DNA from: Paenisporosarcina sp. FSL H8-0542
Lineage (GTDB): Bacteria > Bacillota > Bacilli > Bacillales_A > Planococcaceae
Reading direction: 5' to 3'
DNA length: 64,000 nucleotides
Assembly (NCBI RefSeq): GCF_038632915.1
Contig: NZ_CP152050.1
Location: 2,697,001 to 2,761,000, forward strand
In this document: positions 35,658 through 43,848 of the stretch, piece after piece
Numbering within the stretch: position 1 is the first letter of the stretch
How the letters are laid out: each line of letters begins with the position of its first letter
The notes under the pieces: generated by a model
The model's database searches: none
Seen by the model: only the letters and a program-made list of their open reading frames with translations
Told to the model about the DNA's origin: nothing
Program-made: the position numbers and the translations under genes

Positions 35658-35765
35658 ATGACAAGTTTTGAATCGATGAGTTTGCTTATGCAGCTTGCAA
35701 CTGTAATGATCGGGGGCTTTTCAATCGTTGTATCATTAGTCATTTTTTTCGCTAAAAAGAAATAG
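35658..35765 (+). CDS. Small hydrophobic holin-like toxin (type I toxin-antitoxin)
   Basis: 35 residues from ATG 35658, seven bases behind GGAGGT. The pattern MTSFESMSLLMQLATVMIG, then a continuous hydrophobic helix ending FFAKKK, matches the TxpA/BsrG-type putative holin-like toxins (M-x-x-F/Y-E-S-L). Such peptides damage the membrane and are silenced by an antisense RNA that overlaps their 3' end. Here the toxin has an extended -10 promoter, its own terminator and a convergent promoter downstream. It is intergenic and lies beside a nitroreductase pseudogene. Confidence 0.82.
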   Translation: MTSFESMSLLMQLATVMIGGFSIVVSLVIFFAKKK

Positions 35766-35797
35766 CCGTCCCCACTGATTAGGCGAGACGGCTTTTT
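35764..35797 (+). terminator. Terminator of the toxin mRNA
   Basis: AGCCGTC (35764-35770) pairs with GACGGCT (35787-35793), followed by TTTTCTG; it begins at the toxin stop codon. Confidence 0.82.
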
Positions 35798-35872
35798 CTG
35801 AATTAATCTGGATCAACCGCTATTTTGTACATTAGCGATTGTTGACTAGGTGCTGACACACCTAGTCTTTCT
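35764..35872 (-). ncRNA. Candidate antisense RNA antitoxin
   Basis: A convergent promoter on the minus strand would start an RNA near 35872 that runs into the toxin's 3' end. Its first bases form a 9-bp perfect hairpin (GACTAGGTG/CACCTAGTC, 35844-35867). The 3' end is not determined; 35764 marks the minimum overlap with the toxin message. Layout is that of txpA/ratA and bsrG/SR4. Confidence 0.55.
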
Positions 35873-35878
35873 AATTTA

Positions 35879-35906
35879 AGTATACACTATTTTTTGCACT
35901 TCTCAA
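35879..35906 (-). promoter_or_regulatory. Predicted promoter of the antisense RNA
   Basis: Minus strand TTGAGA (35906-35901), 16-bp spacer, TATACT (35884-35879): both boxes match five of six consensus positions. Confidence 0.65.
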
Positions 35907-35927
35907 AGGTTTCTTATGTCTAATCTA

Positions 35928-36887
35928 CTACTTGTTTTTGAGAAGCGACTGCTCTTGTTCAATTGTCGGCCCCGCCTTTAACTCTCGATTTATTGCCCAT
36001 TGTCTTGTATCCTGTGCAGTCGTGGCTAAAGGTCTAATGGTCAGCCCGTTGTCGATTGCTCGTTGATTTTCAACAATGATAAAACCTTCGGGATAGTCTT
36101 GTGAAATGGATACCCAAAAAGGATATCTTCGGGAACCCAAGTCCGTTGATTCCAAAACGGCGTCAGGAATCCATTGTTTTTCAATTGTAGCTGTCGTTAT
36201 ACTGTCAATGAATTTTTCCATTGACAGTGGATTTGAAGCTGCATTAAATGTACCAGTTGTCCCATTTTCAATCATTTGCACAATCCAACTAGCCATATCC
36301 CTTACATCAATCCATTGGACCATGCGATGAGGTTCATTCCCACCGGGTAAAGCAACTTTCCCGTTTTCCATTAACCTTTTCGCATAGTACGTGAATCGGT
36401 CTGTAGGATCATGCGGACCTACAACGATACATGGACGAATAATCAATGCACGGTCCTTAAAGGTTTCGTTGATTAATTTTTCGCACATAACTTTTAATGG
36501 TCCATAAGTTTCACCAGTCACTTCATCTGACTCGATTTTTTGTGCAAAAGTAGAACTTGACTCATTAGGTCTGCCTTTTTTGTAATCGTCATAAACCGAA
36601 ATGGTCGAAATGAACATATAACGATTTGTTTTATTTTTCAATACGCTTATCACTGGATGCAGGTCTTGAGGAGAATAAGCACATGTATCTAAGACTGCAT
36701 CCCACTCTTTTTCACGTAACTTCTCCGCATCTTTCCGCCGATCTCCTTGAATATGCCTTAACTGTTTGAACACTTCAGGATTCGTTTTTCCCCGGTTAAA
36801 TAATACCACTTCATGTCCGTTTTTGACTGCCGCTTCCACTAAGTGACGTCCTACAAAAGATGTTCCACCAAGCACTAAAATTTTCAT
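35928..36887 (-). CDS. NAD(P)-dependent epimerase/reductase (extended SDR)
   Basis: 319 residues behind GGAG. Rossmann start MKILVLGGTSFVGRHL, an active-site YGPLK (Y-x3-K) with an upstream Ser (FISTISVY), and VGPHDPTDRFTYY, typical of extended SDRs of the NAD-dependent epimerase/dehydratase family. The substrate is not clear; related proteins act on nucleotide sugars or act as reductases, and isoflavone-reductase-like labels are common. Single gene, divergent from the MurE-like ligase. Confidence 0.85.
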   Translation of the reverse strand: MKILVLGGTSFVGRHLVEAAVKNGHEVVLFNRGKTNPEVFKQLRHIQGDRRKDAEKLREKEWDAVLDTCAYSPQDLHPVISVLKNKTNRYMFISTISVYDDYKKGRPNESSSTFAQKIESDEVTGETYGPLKVMCEKLINETFKDRALIIRPCIVVGPHDPTDRFTYYAKRLMENGKVALPGGNEPHRMVQWIDVRDMASWIVQMIENGTTGTFNAASNPLSMEKFIDSITTATIEKQWIPDAVLESTDLGSRRYPFWVSISQDYPEGFIIVENQRAIDNGLTIRPLATTAQDTRQWAINRELKAGPTIEQEQSLLKNK

Positions 36888-37144
36888 TTTCCCATCTCCT
36901 CTACTTCTTACAATTTCTTCGCATATTAAAAAAAACCTTTAAAAATTTCAGTTAAAGCATTGCTTCTTGTTTTTAAAGCATACTAAATACGACATAGGAC
37001 GTTTTAGTTAGATATAAAAATGGATATAGGGTATGGAGTAGCAAACCGTGTGGGAAAATACTCGCATTTTGTCGAACTGTGCTATAGATTCAATGCGTGC
37101 AATGTTAAACTTACCTAATCTTATTGAAGATAAAGGAGCATTTC

Positions 37145-38644
37145 ATGGATATTCAATGGACTCAACTTCCTCAAATAAAAGCGCTCCACGTATATGGACC
37201 GTCTATGCAGCTAACGGTTGGGATTGTGTACGATTCAAGAGATGTACAAAATCAGTATGCCTTTTTTTGCATTATAGGAGAAGAAACCGACGGTCACTTA
37301 TACATAGATGAAGCAATTCAAAACGGCGCTACCACTATCGTAGGTTCAGACAAAAGTACCCTCGAATCTTATGCTTCTTCCCATCCCCTATTATCTTTTG
37401 TATTAGTGCATGATTCACAGGAAGCCTTGGCTTTTATAGCGATTGAATTTAATCATTATGTCTCAGATAAATTATTCAAAGTCGGTGTTACCGGTACGAA
37501 TGGAAAAACAACAGTTGCTACATATGTAAGAAACTTATTAAATTTACTCGGTTTGCCTTGTGGGATGCTCGGTACGAATGGCATTTTCACTTCAGATGAA
37601 CAACTTCATATCAAGAAAAGCACGCCTACCACCCCGATGTCGTCGGATGTACAAGCTATTTTCACTGAGCTTGTGAACCATGGGGACAAAGCGGCATCCA
37701 TGGAAGTGTCTTCGATTGCATTAGATCAGCATCGTGTAAGTGGATTTGAATTTGATGTAGCAATTCATACAAATATTTCAGAAGAGCACATGGAATATCA
37801 TAAGACGTTCGAACATTATAAGATGTGCAAGCTTCGATTGTTTACACAGGCGAAAGCAAGTGTTATTAATTTGGACGATGACGGGATGAGTCAAGACATT
37901 ATTCAAGCCGTACAAGGATCTATACTGACATATTCCAGTAATGTGGAATCCAATGCAGATTTAGTATGGACAAACATACAGCATCATCTTGATGGAATGT
38001 CTTTCGATTTAATTTACGAAGACCAGACTTATCGTATTAATGTCCCCATCTACGGGGAATATAATGTAGGTAATTTAGTTTCCGCGATTGGTGCTGCTTT
38101 ATTTGCGAATGTCTCCCTACAGGAAATATTGCAAGTCCTCCCCAAGATGCAACAAGTAGATGGCCGCTTCCAAGTTATTCACGGTCCTGAAAATAGAACA
38201 ATCGTTTTGGATTATGCACATACACCTGTTGCATTAGAAGCGATTATGCGGGCTGTAAAAAAATTGCCTCATAACCGATTAATCACTTTAATTACTGGAA
38301 TAGGCATTAGAGATTTCTCTAAGATGCCCAAAATGGCAAAAACAGCAGAAGGAAAAGCAGATGCGTTGATTGTCACAGTTGATCATCCTGGCTATAATGA
38401 TCCTTGGAATGTTGTTGACGCTGTCCTGAAGGGTTTTACCGAACCATATTTACAAGAAGTTTTGACCGCTTCTTCAAGACATGAGGGCGTTATGAAAGCG
38501 TTGGAAGCAAGTGAACCTGGTGATATTGTTTTACTGACGAGTGGATGTATAAACGGCTCCCAAATTGTAAAAGGGGAATATATTCCTCATTCGGATGAAG
38601 AAATTATTCACAATTATTTTTACAATACAAAATTGAGCGTATAA
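37145..38644 (+). CDS. MurE-like Mur ligase with altered specificity motif
   Basis: 499 residues from ATG 37145, seven bases behind AAAGGAG. The three Mur ligase domains are visible: N-terminal UDP-binding region with YDSRDVQ (29-35), central ATPase with TGTNGKTT (116-123) and STPTTP, then the C-terminal domain. Lys in YKMCKLRLF (about 229) matches the carbamylated Lys. In MurE a DNPR motif selects meso-DAP; here the site reads DHPGYNDP (413-420), and the usual GCGGDRD reads ITGIGIRD. It is therefore a paralogue rather than ordinary MurE, and lies outside any division/cell-wall cluster. Confidence 0.82.
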   Translation: MDIQWTQLPQIKALHVYGPSMQLTVGIVYDSRDVQNQYAFFCIIGEETDGHLYIDEAIQNGATTIVGSDKSTLESYASSHPLLSFVLVHDSQEALAFIAIEFNHYVSDKLFKVGVTGTNGKTTVATYVRNLLNLLGLPCGMLGTNGIFTSDEQLHIKKSTPTTPMSSDVQAIFTELVNHGDKAASMEVSSIALDQHRVSGFEFDVAIHTNISEEHMEYHKTFEHYKMCKLRLFTQAKASVINLDDDGMSQDIIQAVQGSILTYSSNVESNADLVWTNIQHHLDGMSFDLIYEDQTYRINVPIYGEYNVGNLVSAIGAALFANVSLQEILQVLPKMQQVDGRFQVIHGPENRTIVLDYAHTPVALEAIMRAVKKLPHNRLITLITGIGIRDFSKMPKMAKTAEGKADALIVTVDHPGYNDPWNVVDAVLKGFTEPYLQEVLTASSRHEGVMKALEASEPGDIVLLTSGCINGSQIVKGEYIPHSDEEIIHNYFYNTKLSV

Positions 38645-38645
38645 A

Positions 38646-38677
38646 ACTTGTTGGCCTCGCGCCAACAGGTTTTTTGT
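38646..38677 (+). terminator. Terminator of the MurE-like gene
   Basis: ACTTGTTGGC/GCCAACAGGT stem with one U-G pair, then TTTTTTG. Confidence 0.85.
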
Positions 38678-38695
38678 TTCTTAAATGAAACTAAA

Positions 38696-38725
38696 AAAGA
38701 ACTGCCAATAAGCCGGCAGTTCTTT
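38696..38725 (-). terminator. Terminator of the class I amidotransferase gene
   Basis: An 11-bp perfect stem AAAGAACTGCC/GGCAGTTCTTT with an 8-base loop. Confidence 0.85.
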
Positions 38726-38730
38726 TTGGT

Positions 38731-39453
38731 TTAGTTATTCTTCTCTTTTCGTTTAATCGCTGCATCAATATATGCCTTAAAGACTCGTTTAGACGGTTCA
38801 TCTCCAGCTATTGCAAATTCCTCTGGATGCCATTGAAAAGCAAAAACGAAGGAATGCTCCGTACTTTCCACGCCTTCAATGATGCCATCTTTAGCTCGTG
38901 CTACTACTTTTAACGGTCCACCTACTTCATGACAGGCTTGATGGTGGAAAGAATTCACTCTGAACTCTTCTTCTTTAAGCATTTCAAACATTCGACTATC
39001 TTTGTCTACTTTTACTGGATGAGAACGATGAGTACGCTCTGCTTGTTGTTTATGTTGCATTACTGCTTCTTCTCTTTGAGAGTGAATACTTTGGTAGAGA
39101 GAACCTCCTGTTGCAACGTTTAACATGTGTAAACCGCGGCATACACCGATATATGGTTTATCAAGCTCCAACATTTTTTGCACTAAAGCATGCTCCATCG
39201 CGTCCAAACGTGGAGCGATTTTCCCTAAATGCACATGAGGATCTTGGTCATAATAAGAAGGATCTATATCTTCCCCTCCTGTTACAAACAGTGCATCAAT
39301 TTGTTCACAAAGTGCATCGATATCTTCTCCCGGAATAAGAGGAATCACTAAAGGAATTCCACCTGCCTGTGTCACAGCATCTGGATAGATGCTGGGCATG
39401 AAATATCCTCCTCCCTCTGTAATTTCTGCGGTAATTCCAACAATTGGTTTCAT
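38731..39453 (-). CDS. Gamma-glutamyl-gamma-aminobutyrate hydrolase family protein (class I GATase fold)
   Basis: 240 residues. The nucleophile elbow is YIGVCRGLHMLN (Cys), with His and Glu of the triad in FQWHPEE. LFVTGGEDIDPSYY near residue 57 is the loop typical of the PuuD/peptidase C26 group. The family cleaves gamma-glutamyl amides such as gamma-Glu-GABA in putrescine breakdown. No other putrescine genes are near, so the substrate is open. It is convergent with the MurE-like gene and each has its own terminator. Confidence 0.88.
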   Translation of the reverse strand: MKPIVGITAEITEGGGYFMPSIYPDAVTQAGGIPLVIPLIPGEDIDALCEQIDALFVTGGEDIDPSYYDQDPHVHLGKIAPRLDAMEHALVQKMLELDKPYIGVCRGLHMLNVATGGSLYQSIHSQREEAVMQHKQQAERTHRSHPVKVDKDSRMFEMLKEEEFRVNSFHHQACHEVGGPLKVVARAKDGIIEGVESTEHSFVFAFQWHPEEFAIAGDEPSKRVFKAYIDAAIKRKEKNN

Positions 39454-39558
39454 GTATATTCTCCGTTCTATTAATAAAAGTTCTTATTCCTTTATCTACC
39501 CTCTTAGATTCAGGAAAAACGTAACTAAATATTCCAAATGTCATCATTTATGTGTTGA

Positions 39559-39985
39559 ATGAGGAAGTTAAATCCATCGCCAATGGAAAAACTTTCAATA
39601 AATAGTTCGAGGGAGACACTAACGGTCCCAATACTGGAAATAGGAAATGGCATTCTTACAGATAGCTTTTCGCATAAGGAAGGATGCGCAGAAATTTTGA
39701 TTGAAAAAGCAGGAGTATACGAAATCCACTTTCAAATTTCGGGTCTTCATCGAAATAAATTCTCCATTATCATAAATAATAATCCGATTCCGCATACTAC
39801 CTTCATCTCTCCTGAAGGATATCCCCCTCCTTAATACTGGTTTAGTCATTCTTACTTTAGAATCTAATAGTAAATTGACAATATGAAATCAAACATCATC
39901 TTCTACTTATGTAGACTTACAGACTGATATCGAAAGTGATGAGATCATCTTAAACGCAGCAATCACTATTAAGAAACTTGTATGA
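39559..39985 (+). pseudogene. Broken BclA-C-terminal-like surface protein gene
   Basis: The first frame (ATG 39559, 91 codons) reads LTVPILEIGNGILTDSF and VYEIHFQISGLHRNKFSIII, the jelly-roll pattern seen in C-terminal domains of BclA/exosporium and similar proteins, but stops at 39834 after GYPPP. The next expected strands continue in another frame (GLVILTLESNSKLTI, a TGA, then STYVDLQTDIESDEIIL and AAITIKKL) to a TGA at 39983-39985. At least one frameshift and one stop break it, and there is no collagen-like stem. Confidence 0.6.
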
Positions 39986-39988
39986 ATC

Positions 39989-40016
39989 AAACGTTGTCAT
40001 AAAGGCAACGTTTTTT
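39989..40016 (+). terminator. Terminator after the broken surface-protein gene
   Basis: AAACGTTG/CAACGTTT stem followed by TTTTC. Confidence 0.75.
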
Positions 40017-40019
40017 CAC

Positions 40020-40044
40020 GTTTGAATCAGCCTGTGAAGGGAAT
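40020..40044 (+). promoter_or_regulatory. Predicted SigB promoter of the SDR stress gene
   Basis: GTTTGA (40020-40025), 13-bp spacer, GGGAAT (40039-40044); five of six bases match SigB consensus in each box. Confidence 0.75.
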
Positions 40045-40080
40045 AATTTTTATATATCATAATTTTTGAGGAGGCGTATC

Positions 40081-40956
40081 ATGGCAAAAGATAAATACGA
40101 AAAAATTCACGAAGAAATTAAAGGTCAAACCCAAGATCACCAACCTGGAATTGAATCAAAAATGAATCCCGAACCGATTTACGACGATATAGATTATAAA
40201 GGATCTGGCAAACTGACTGGAAAAGTGGCACTCATTACAGGTGGAGATAGTGGTATCGGTCGTGCGATTGCCGTGGCTTATGCCAAAGAAGGTGCGAATA
40301 TTGCTATCGCCTATTTAGACGAGCATGATGATGCTGAAAAAACGGTGAAGCTGGTTGAAGGATATGGCGGTAGAGGGATGAAAATTGCAACTGATTTGAG
40401 TGATGATGAAAATTGCCATGACGCCATTGACCAGGTGATTGCAGAATTTGGTCAGCTAAATATATTGGTGAATAATGCTGGTAAGCAATTTCCTACAGGG
40501 GACTTCTTGAAAATCACTCCGGACCAATTGCAAGAAACATTTTCAACAAATATCTTCTCGATGTTTTACTTATCTCAGGCAGCACTTCCCCATTTATCAA
40601 AAGGGGACACCATTATCAACACGTCTTCAGTTACTGCTTACAGAGGATCGCCACATTTAATCGATTACTCGTCCACAAAAGGTGCCATCACTACATTCAC
40701 CCGCTCCCTGGCACTGAACTTGATCGATAAAGGTATTCGAGTGAATGCAGTAGCGCCAGGACCGATTTGGACCCCTTTGATTCCTGCAACATTTTGCAAA
40801 GAAGAAGTAGCTAAGGCGGGAGACGACACACCAATGGCAAGACGTGGACAACCTGCAGAGAATGCTCCGGCTTACGTTTTCTTAGCATCTTCTGACTCAA
40901 GCTACATGATCGGACAAACGATACATGTAAATGGTGGAGACTTCGTTACTTCGTAG
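40081..40956 (+). CDS. Short-chain dehydrogenase, general stress protein 39-like
   Basis: 291 residues from ATG 40081 behind GAGGAGG. A 40-residue polar leader is followed by a classical SDR: TGGDSGIGRAIA (cofactor site), NNAG, STSSV..Y-SS-K (SSVTAYRGSP, IDYSSTKGA) and PGPIWTPL. Length and the N-terminal extension match the YdaD/YhdF/YhxD group, of which YdaD is SigB-induced general stress protein 39. The substrate is not established. The SigB promoter found upstream supports the stress assignment. Confidence 0.9.
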   Translation: MAKDKYEKIHEEIKGQTQDHQPGIESKMNPEPIYDDIDYKGSGKLTGKVALITGGDSGIGRAIAVAYAKEGANIAIAYLDEHDDAEKTVKLVEGYGGRGMKIATDLSDDENCHDAIDQVIAEFGQLNILVNNAGKQFPTGDFLKITPDQLQETFSTNIFSMFYLSQAALPHLSKGDTIINTSSVTAYRGSPHLIDYSSTKGAITTFTRSLALNLIDKGIRVNAVAPGPIWTPLIPATFCKEEVAKAGDDTPMARRGQPAENAPAYVFLASSDSSYMIGQTIHVNGGDFVTS

Positions 40957-40970
40957 AAAATCATAAAATA

Positions 40971-41004
40971 AGAAAAAGCACATCATCAAAGATGTGCTTT
41001 TTCT
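40971..41004. terminator. Shared terminator between convergent genes
   Basis: A 14-bp perfect stem AGAAAAAGCACATC/GATGTGCTTTTTCT; A and T runs on both sides. Confidence 0.88.
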
Positions 41005-41017
41005 TATGGTTATTTGT

Positions 41018-41290
41018 TTAACGTTCGCAAGCAATCAGATCGTTGTCACGATCACTCTTAGTATTTAAATCATACAATTTCTGATTAACGAAAGGTTTGT
41101 ACTTAGTTGCCCCACCTTTATTTTTCACTGTTGATGACCGTGCAATCCCACCTGGATAAATCTTATTAATTTCTTTGCAGTTACTATATTCCTTTACTGT
41201 CACCTTAGGAGCTGCTTCCACTTGTGTATGTCCTACCATTCCTCCGATTAATGCAACAGAAAGAAGAAGACTAGTTATTCTCTTTTTCAT
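41018..41290 (-). CDS. Secreted Excalibur-domain protein
   Basis: 90 residues behind GGAGG. A signal peptide (1-26, VEA-APK) is followed by the Excalibur motif: YSNCKEINKIYPGGIA, then a C-terminal SDRDNDLIACE loop that resembles an EF-hand calcium site (D-x-D-x-D) with a Cys pair likely forming a disulfide. The domain occurs in secreted Gram-positive proteins and nucleases; alone, its function is unknown. Its start is 200 bp from the divergent LCP gene. Confidence 0.88.
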   Translation of the reverse strand: MKKRITSLLLSVALIGGMVGHTQVEAAPKVTVKEYSNCKEINKIYPGGIARSSTVKNKGGATKYKPFVNQKLYDLNTKSDRDNDLIACER

Positions 41291-41492
41291 TAATATTCCT
41301 CCAACACTACTTAATTACCAATATCATACATTAAAAATAGACTATTTGTCCAGAGAATCTAATTTATTTGTAATTATCAAGTGTGCTTTACTAATCTCCC
41401 TTTTAATTTTTTCATCACTTTTAAAATCGATACACTCACTTCTAATTGCCACTATTGCTGGATATATTGTGAAGAGAGGTGTTGAAATACAA

Positions 41493-42407
41493 GTGAAATG
41501 GATGTTGGGTCATAAGCTTATCACGATCGTTAGTTTCTTATTTCTGGTTACAGGATTTGCAATTTATCATGTCTATTCAACTGTTGAATCCACAGTTGAA
41601 CAAATGCACGAACCCTTAAAATTTCCTGAGTCTACTTTCCGATCTACGCCTATACTAATTGAAGAGAAGCCCCCACTTTCTTTTCTGTTATTGGGAGTGG
41701 ATGAGAGAGAAAACGACAGAGGACGAGCGGATACAATGATTGTAGTCACCGTAAATCCAACTGATAATACGACGAAAATCATTAGCATCCCTCGAGATAC
41801 CTATACAACATTGATCGGATTGAACAAAGAAGATAAAATTAATCACTCCTATGCTTTTGGTGGTGTAGAAATGGTCAAAGCTACCGTTGAAAATTTAATG
41901 CAGATTCCTATAGATTATACAGTTTCGATTAATATGGAAGGATTTATCGGTTTAGTTGATGCCGTTGAAGGTGTAGACGTAGAAAACAATTTAACTTTTG
42001 AAGTGGATGATTTTAAGTATCAACTTGGTCCCATTCATTTACAAGGTGAACAAGCATTGGCATTCGTTCGAATGAGGTATGATGACCCAAATGGGGATTT
42101 CGGAAGACAAGAACGTCAAAAAATAGTACTTAATGCTATTTTCAACAAACTGAAATCTTTCAATAGTGTGTGGAAATATAAAGAATTGTTAGCTGTTGCA
42201 GGCGACAATGTGCACACGAATTTAACGTTTGATGAAATGAAGAAAATTTTTAAAGATTATAAAGAGGCTTTTAGTCATCTAGAATCACTTTCTTTACAAG
42301 AAGGACATGGGCAAATTTCGGATGGTGTCTGGTATTACGTGTTAGATACACATGAACTTGAAAAGATACAGCTACAATTGCAGACACATTTAGAATTGAA
42401 AGATTGA
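41493..42407 (+). CDS. LytR-CpsA-Psr (LCP) family cell wall polymer ligase
   Basis: 304 residues from GTG 41493 behind GAGAGGTG; the longer open frame upstream runs over the neighbouring gene on the other strand. One N-terminal membrane helix is followed by the LCP domain: LLLGVDERENDRGRADTMIV, ISIPRDTY, INHSYAFGG, and FVRMRYDDPNGDFGRQERQ with the conserved Arg and Asp residues. LCP enzymes move teichoic acid or SCWP from lipid carrier to peptidoglycan outside the membrane, so it may attach the csaB-modified polymer. It could equally serve wall teichoic acid. Confidence 0.9.
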   Translation: MKWMLGHKLITIVSFLFLVTGFAIYHVYSTVESTVEQMHEPLKFPESTFRSTPILIEEKPPLSFLLLGVDERENDRGRADTMIVVTVNPTDNTTKIISIPRDTYTTLIGLNKEDKINHSYAFGGVEMVKATVENLMQIPIDYTVSINMEGFIGLVDAVEGVDVENNLTFEVDDFKYQLGPIHLQGEQALAFVRMRYDDPNGDFGRQERQKIVLNAIFNKLKSFNSVWKYKELLAVAGDNVHTNLTFDEMKKIFKDYKEAFSHLESLSLQEGHGQISDGVWYYVLDTHELEKIQLQLQTHLELKD

Positions 42408-42466
42408 AAAAAGCTCTATTCAAAATTGAAGAAGCTTATTTGTATGATTTCTGATGCAATTTTAAA

Positions 42467-42500
42467 AAATCCCGCCCTATTTTAAATAGAGGCGGGATTT
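42467..42500 (-). terminator. Terminator of the SEC-C protein gene
   Basis: AAATCCCGCC/GGCGGGATTT with inner CTAT/ATAG. Confidence 0.85.
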
Positions 42501-42505
42501 ACAAA

Positions 42506-43501
42506 TTAATTAGCTAACGTTACTGAATAAAATTCATTAATATCTTTATAATATTTATTTAATGAATGAGTTGATACTCCATACCACTCAGCTATTTCTT
42601 TAACGCTCCAATATGGTCCTTCAAACAATTGATGCTCTTGCCCAAATCGAATGGCACCTGCAGCTACGGCCGCTTCTTTTCTGGCATTCGGTTGATTAGT
42701 TACCAAATAATCTTCGATGATATTCAACAATTGCTTAGGATTACGATTTTGTTTCTCGAGTCGATCCATTACTTCAAGTAGGATACCAGCTTCAAAATCG
42801 GTAAATTCGCCGCCAGCGTAACCGTTTGCCCCTAATAGTTCCCAAAAATCGATGAGGTGTGTTTGCAAGAAGTTGGCTGCCTCTTCCTTTGTACTGACAG
42901 CATTTGTTTGTGCGTAGGTATTGATAACATCCCGATGGTCAGTTGGGAGGAATATTAAGCTTGAAACCGCCAAGAAGTGATTGTCTTTTAAACTGATATC
43001 CGGCAGCATGAAGCAGAAAACATGCACGCCAACAGGAACAGGCTTTTCACTTTCACGTTTTAAATAAAGTGTTTCATTCGTAAGGATATTTTTTACTTTC
43101 ATAAACTCTTGTGCTACTTCTACGACTTCTCCCAAAAGTACGGAAGGCGTTTTCCAATGCTCCAGAACATTGATAACAGATGGTCGCACCGCTTTCTTTT
43201 GTTGCTTTTCAACATATTTCAACCAGATTTCTGGTTTATGATGGAAGAAGAATTCATCGATTGCAATAGCTTCTATCATTTCTTCAAGCAAATACTTCTC
43301 TAGCTTCGATTTCCATTCCTTAATTACACTTAGCAATGCTGGAAAATCCTTGCGTTCGGGATACTCGTCATAAAATGATTGGAGCATTCTATCCAACTCT
43401 TCCGAACGAACAGCTTCAATTGATGGCTCCTGATTGCGTTCACAACATTTTTTAAATTTTTTCCCGCTTCCACATGGACACGGATCATTACGTCCTACCA
43501 T
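42506..43501 (-). CDS. SEC-C zinc-motif protein
   Basis: 331 residues. The N-terminus is the SEC-C motif NDPCPCGSGKKFKKCC (C-x-C-x8-C-C zinc site), as at the C-terminus of SecA but here N-terminal. The remainder is a mainly helical domain of unknown function, ending in a helix-turn-helix-like KEIAEWYGVSTHSLNKYY. Many Bacillales have such a stand-alone protein; its role is unknown. Single gene with its own terminator. Confidence 0.82.
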   Translation of the reverse strand: MVGRNDPCPCGSGKKFKKCCERNQEPSIEAVRSEELDRMLQSFYDEYPERKDFPALLSVIKEWKSKLEKYLLEEMIEAIAIDEFFFHHKPEIWLKYVEKQQKKAVRPSVINVLEHWKTPSVLLGEVVEVAQEFMKVKNILTNETLYLKRESEKPVPVGVHVFCFMLPDISLKDNHFLAVSSLIFLPTDHRDVINTYAQTNAVSTKEEAANFLQTHLIDFWELLGANGYAGGEFTDFEAGILLEVMDRLEKQNRNPKQLLNIIEDYLVTNQPNARKEAAVAAGAIRFGQEHQLFEGPYWSVKEIAEWYGVSTHSLNKYYKDINEFYSVTLAN

Positions 43502-43703
43502 TCAAACACGTCCTTCGATTAATAAAGTTTACGCCCTAGTGTAACATGCAATCCAGCATGAATACAGGGTACGAAGGATGTGGGACTTACGGAATAGCGC
43601 GGATATGGATAAATTCATTATTAAGATATGCACGCTGACAGGGATTAGCTGTAAACAAAATTGTCATACAACAAGAGTTGGATACTTTTTGATGATTTTT
43701 CTG

Positions 43704-43810
43704 TCTATTCGTGGTTTCCTCAGATCTATTCGCGAATCCAGGTTCTCTATTCGCGGTTTCCTGTCGACTATTCTCGCTCAGGTACATTCTATTCTCGTTT
43801 CAATAAATTT
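43704..43810. repeat. Array of five 21-bp monomers
   Basis: TCTATTCG-type words start at 43704, 43725, 43746, 43767 (ACTATTCTCG) and 43788, exactly 21 bp apart; it fills the gap between the SEC-C gene and the YcgG-like gene. The rest of the gap (43502-43703) shows nothing else. Confidence 0.75.
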
Positions 43811-43848
43811 AAACAAATCTTGACCTAATTACAAAAGGCATGACTAAA

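Noticed and set aside
41175-41492. Longer N-terminus for the LCP protein
   Set aside because: It would overlap the Excalibur gene on the other strand; GTG 41493 has an RBS and a normal LCP membrane anchor follows.
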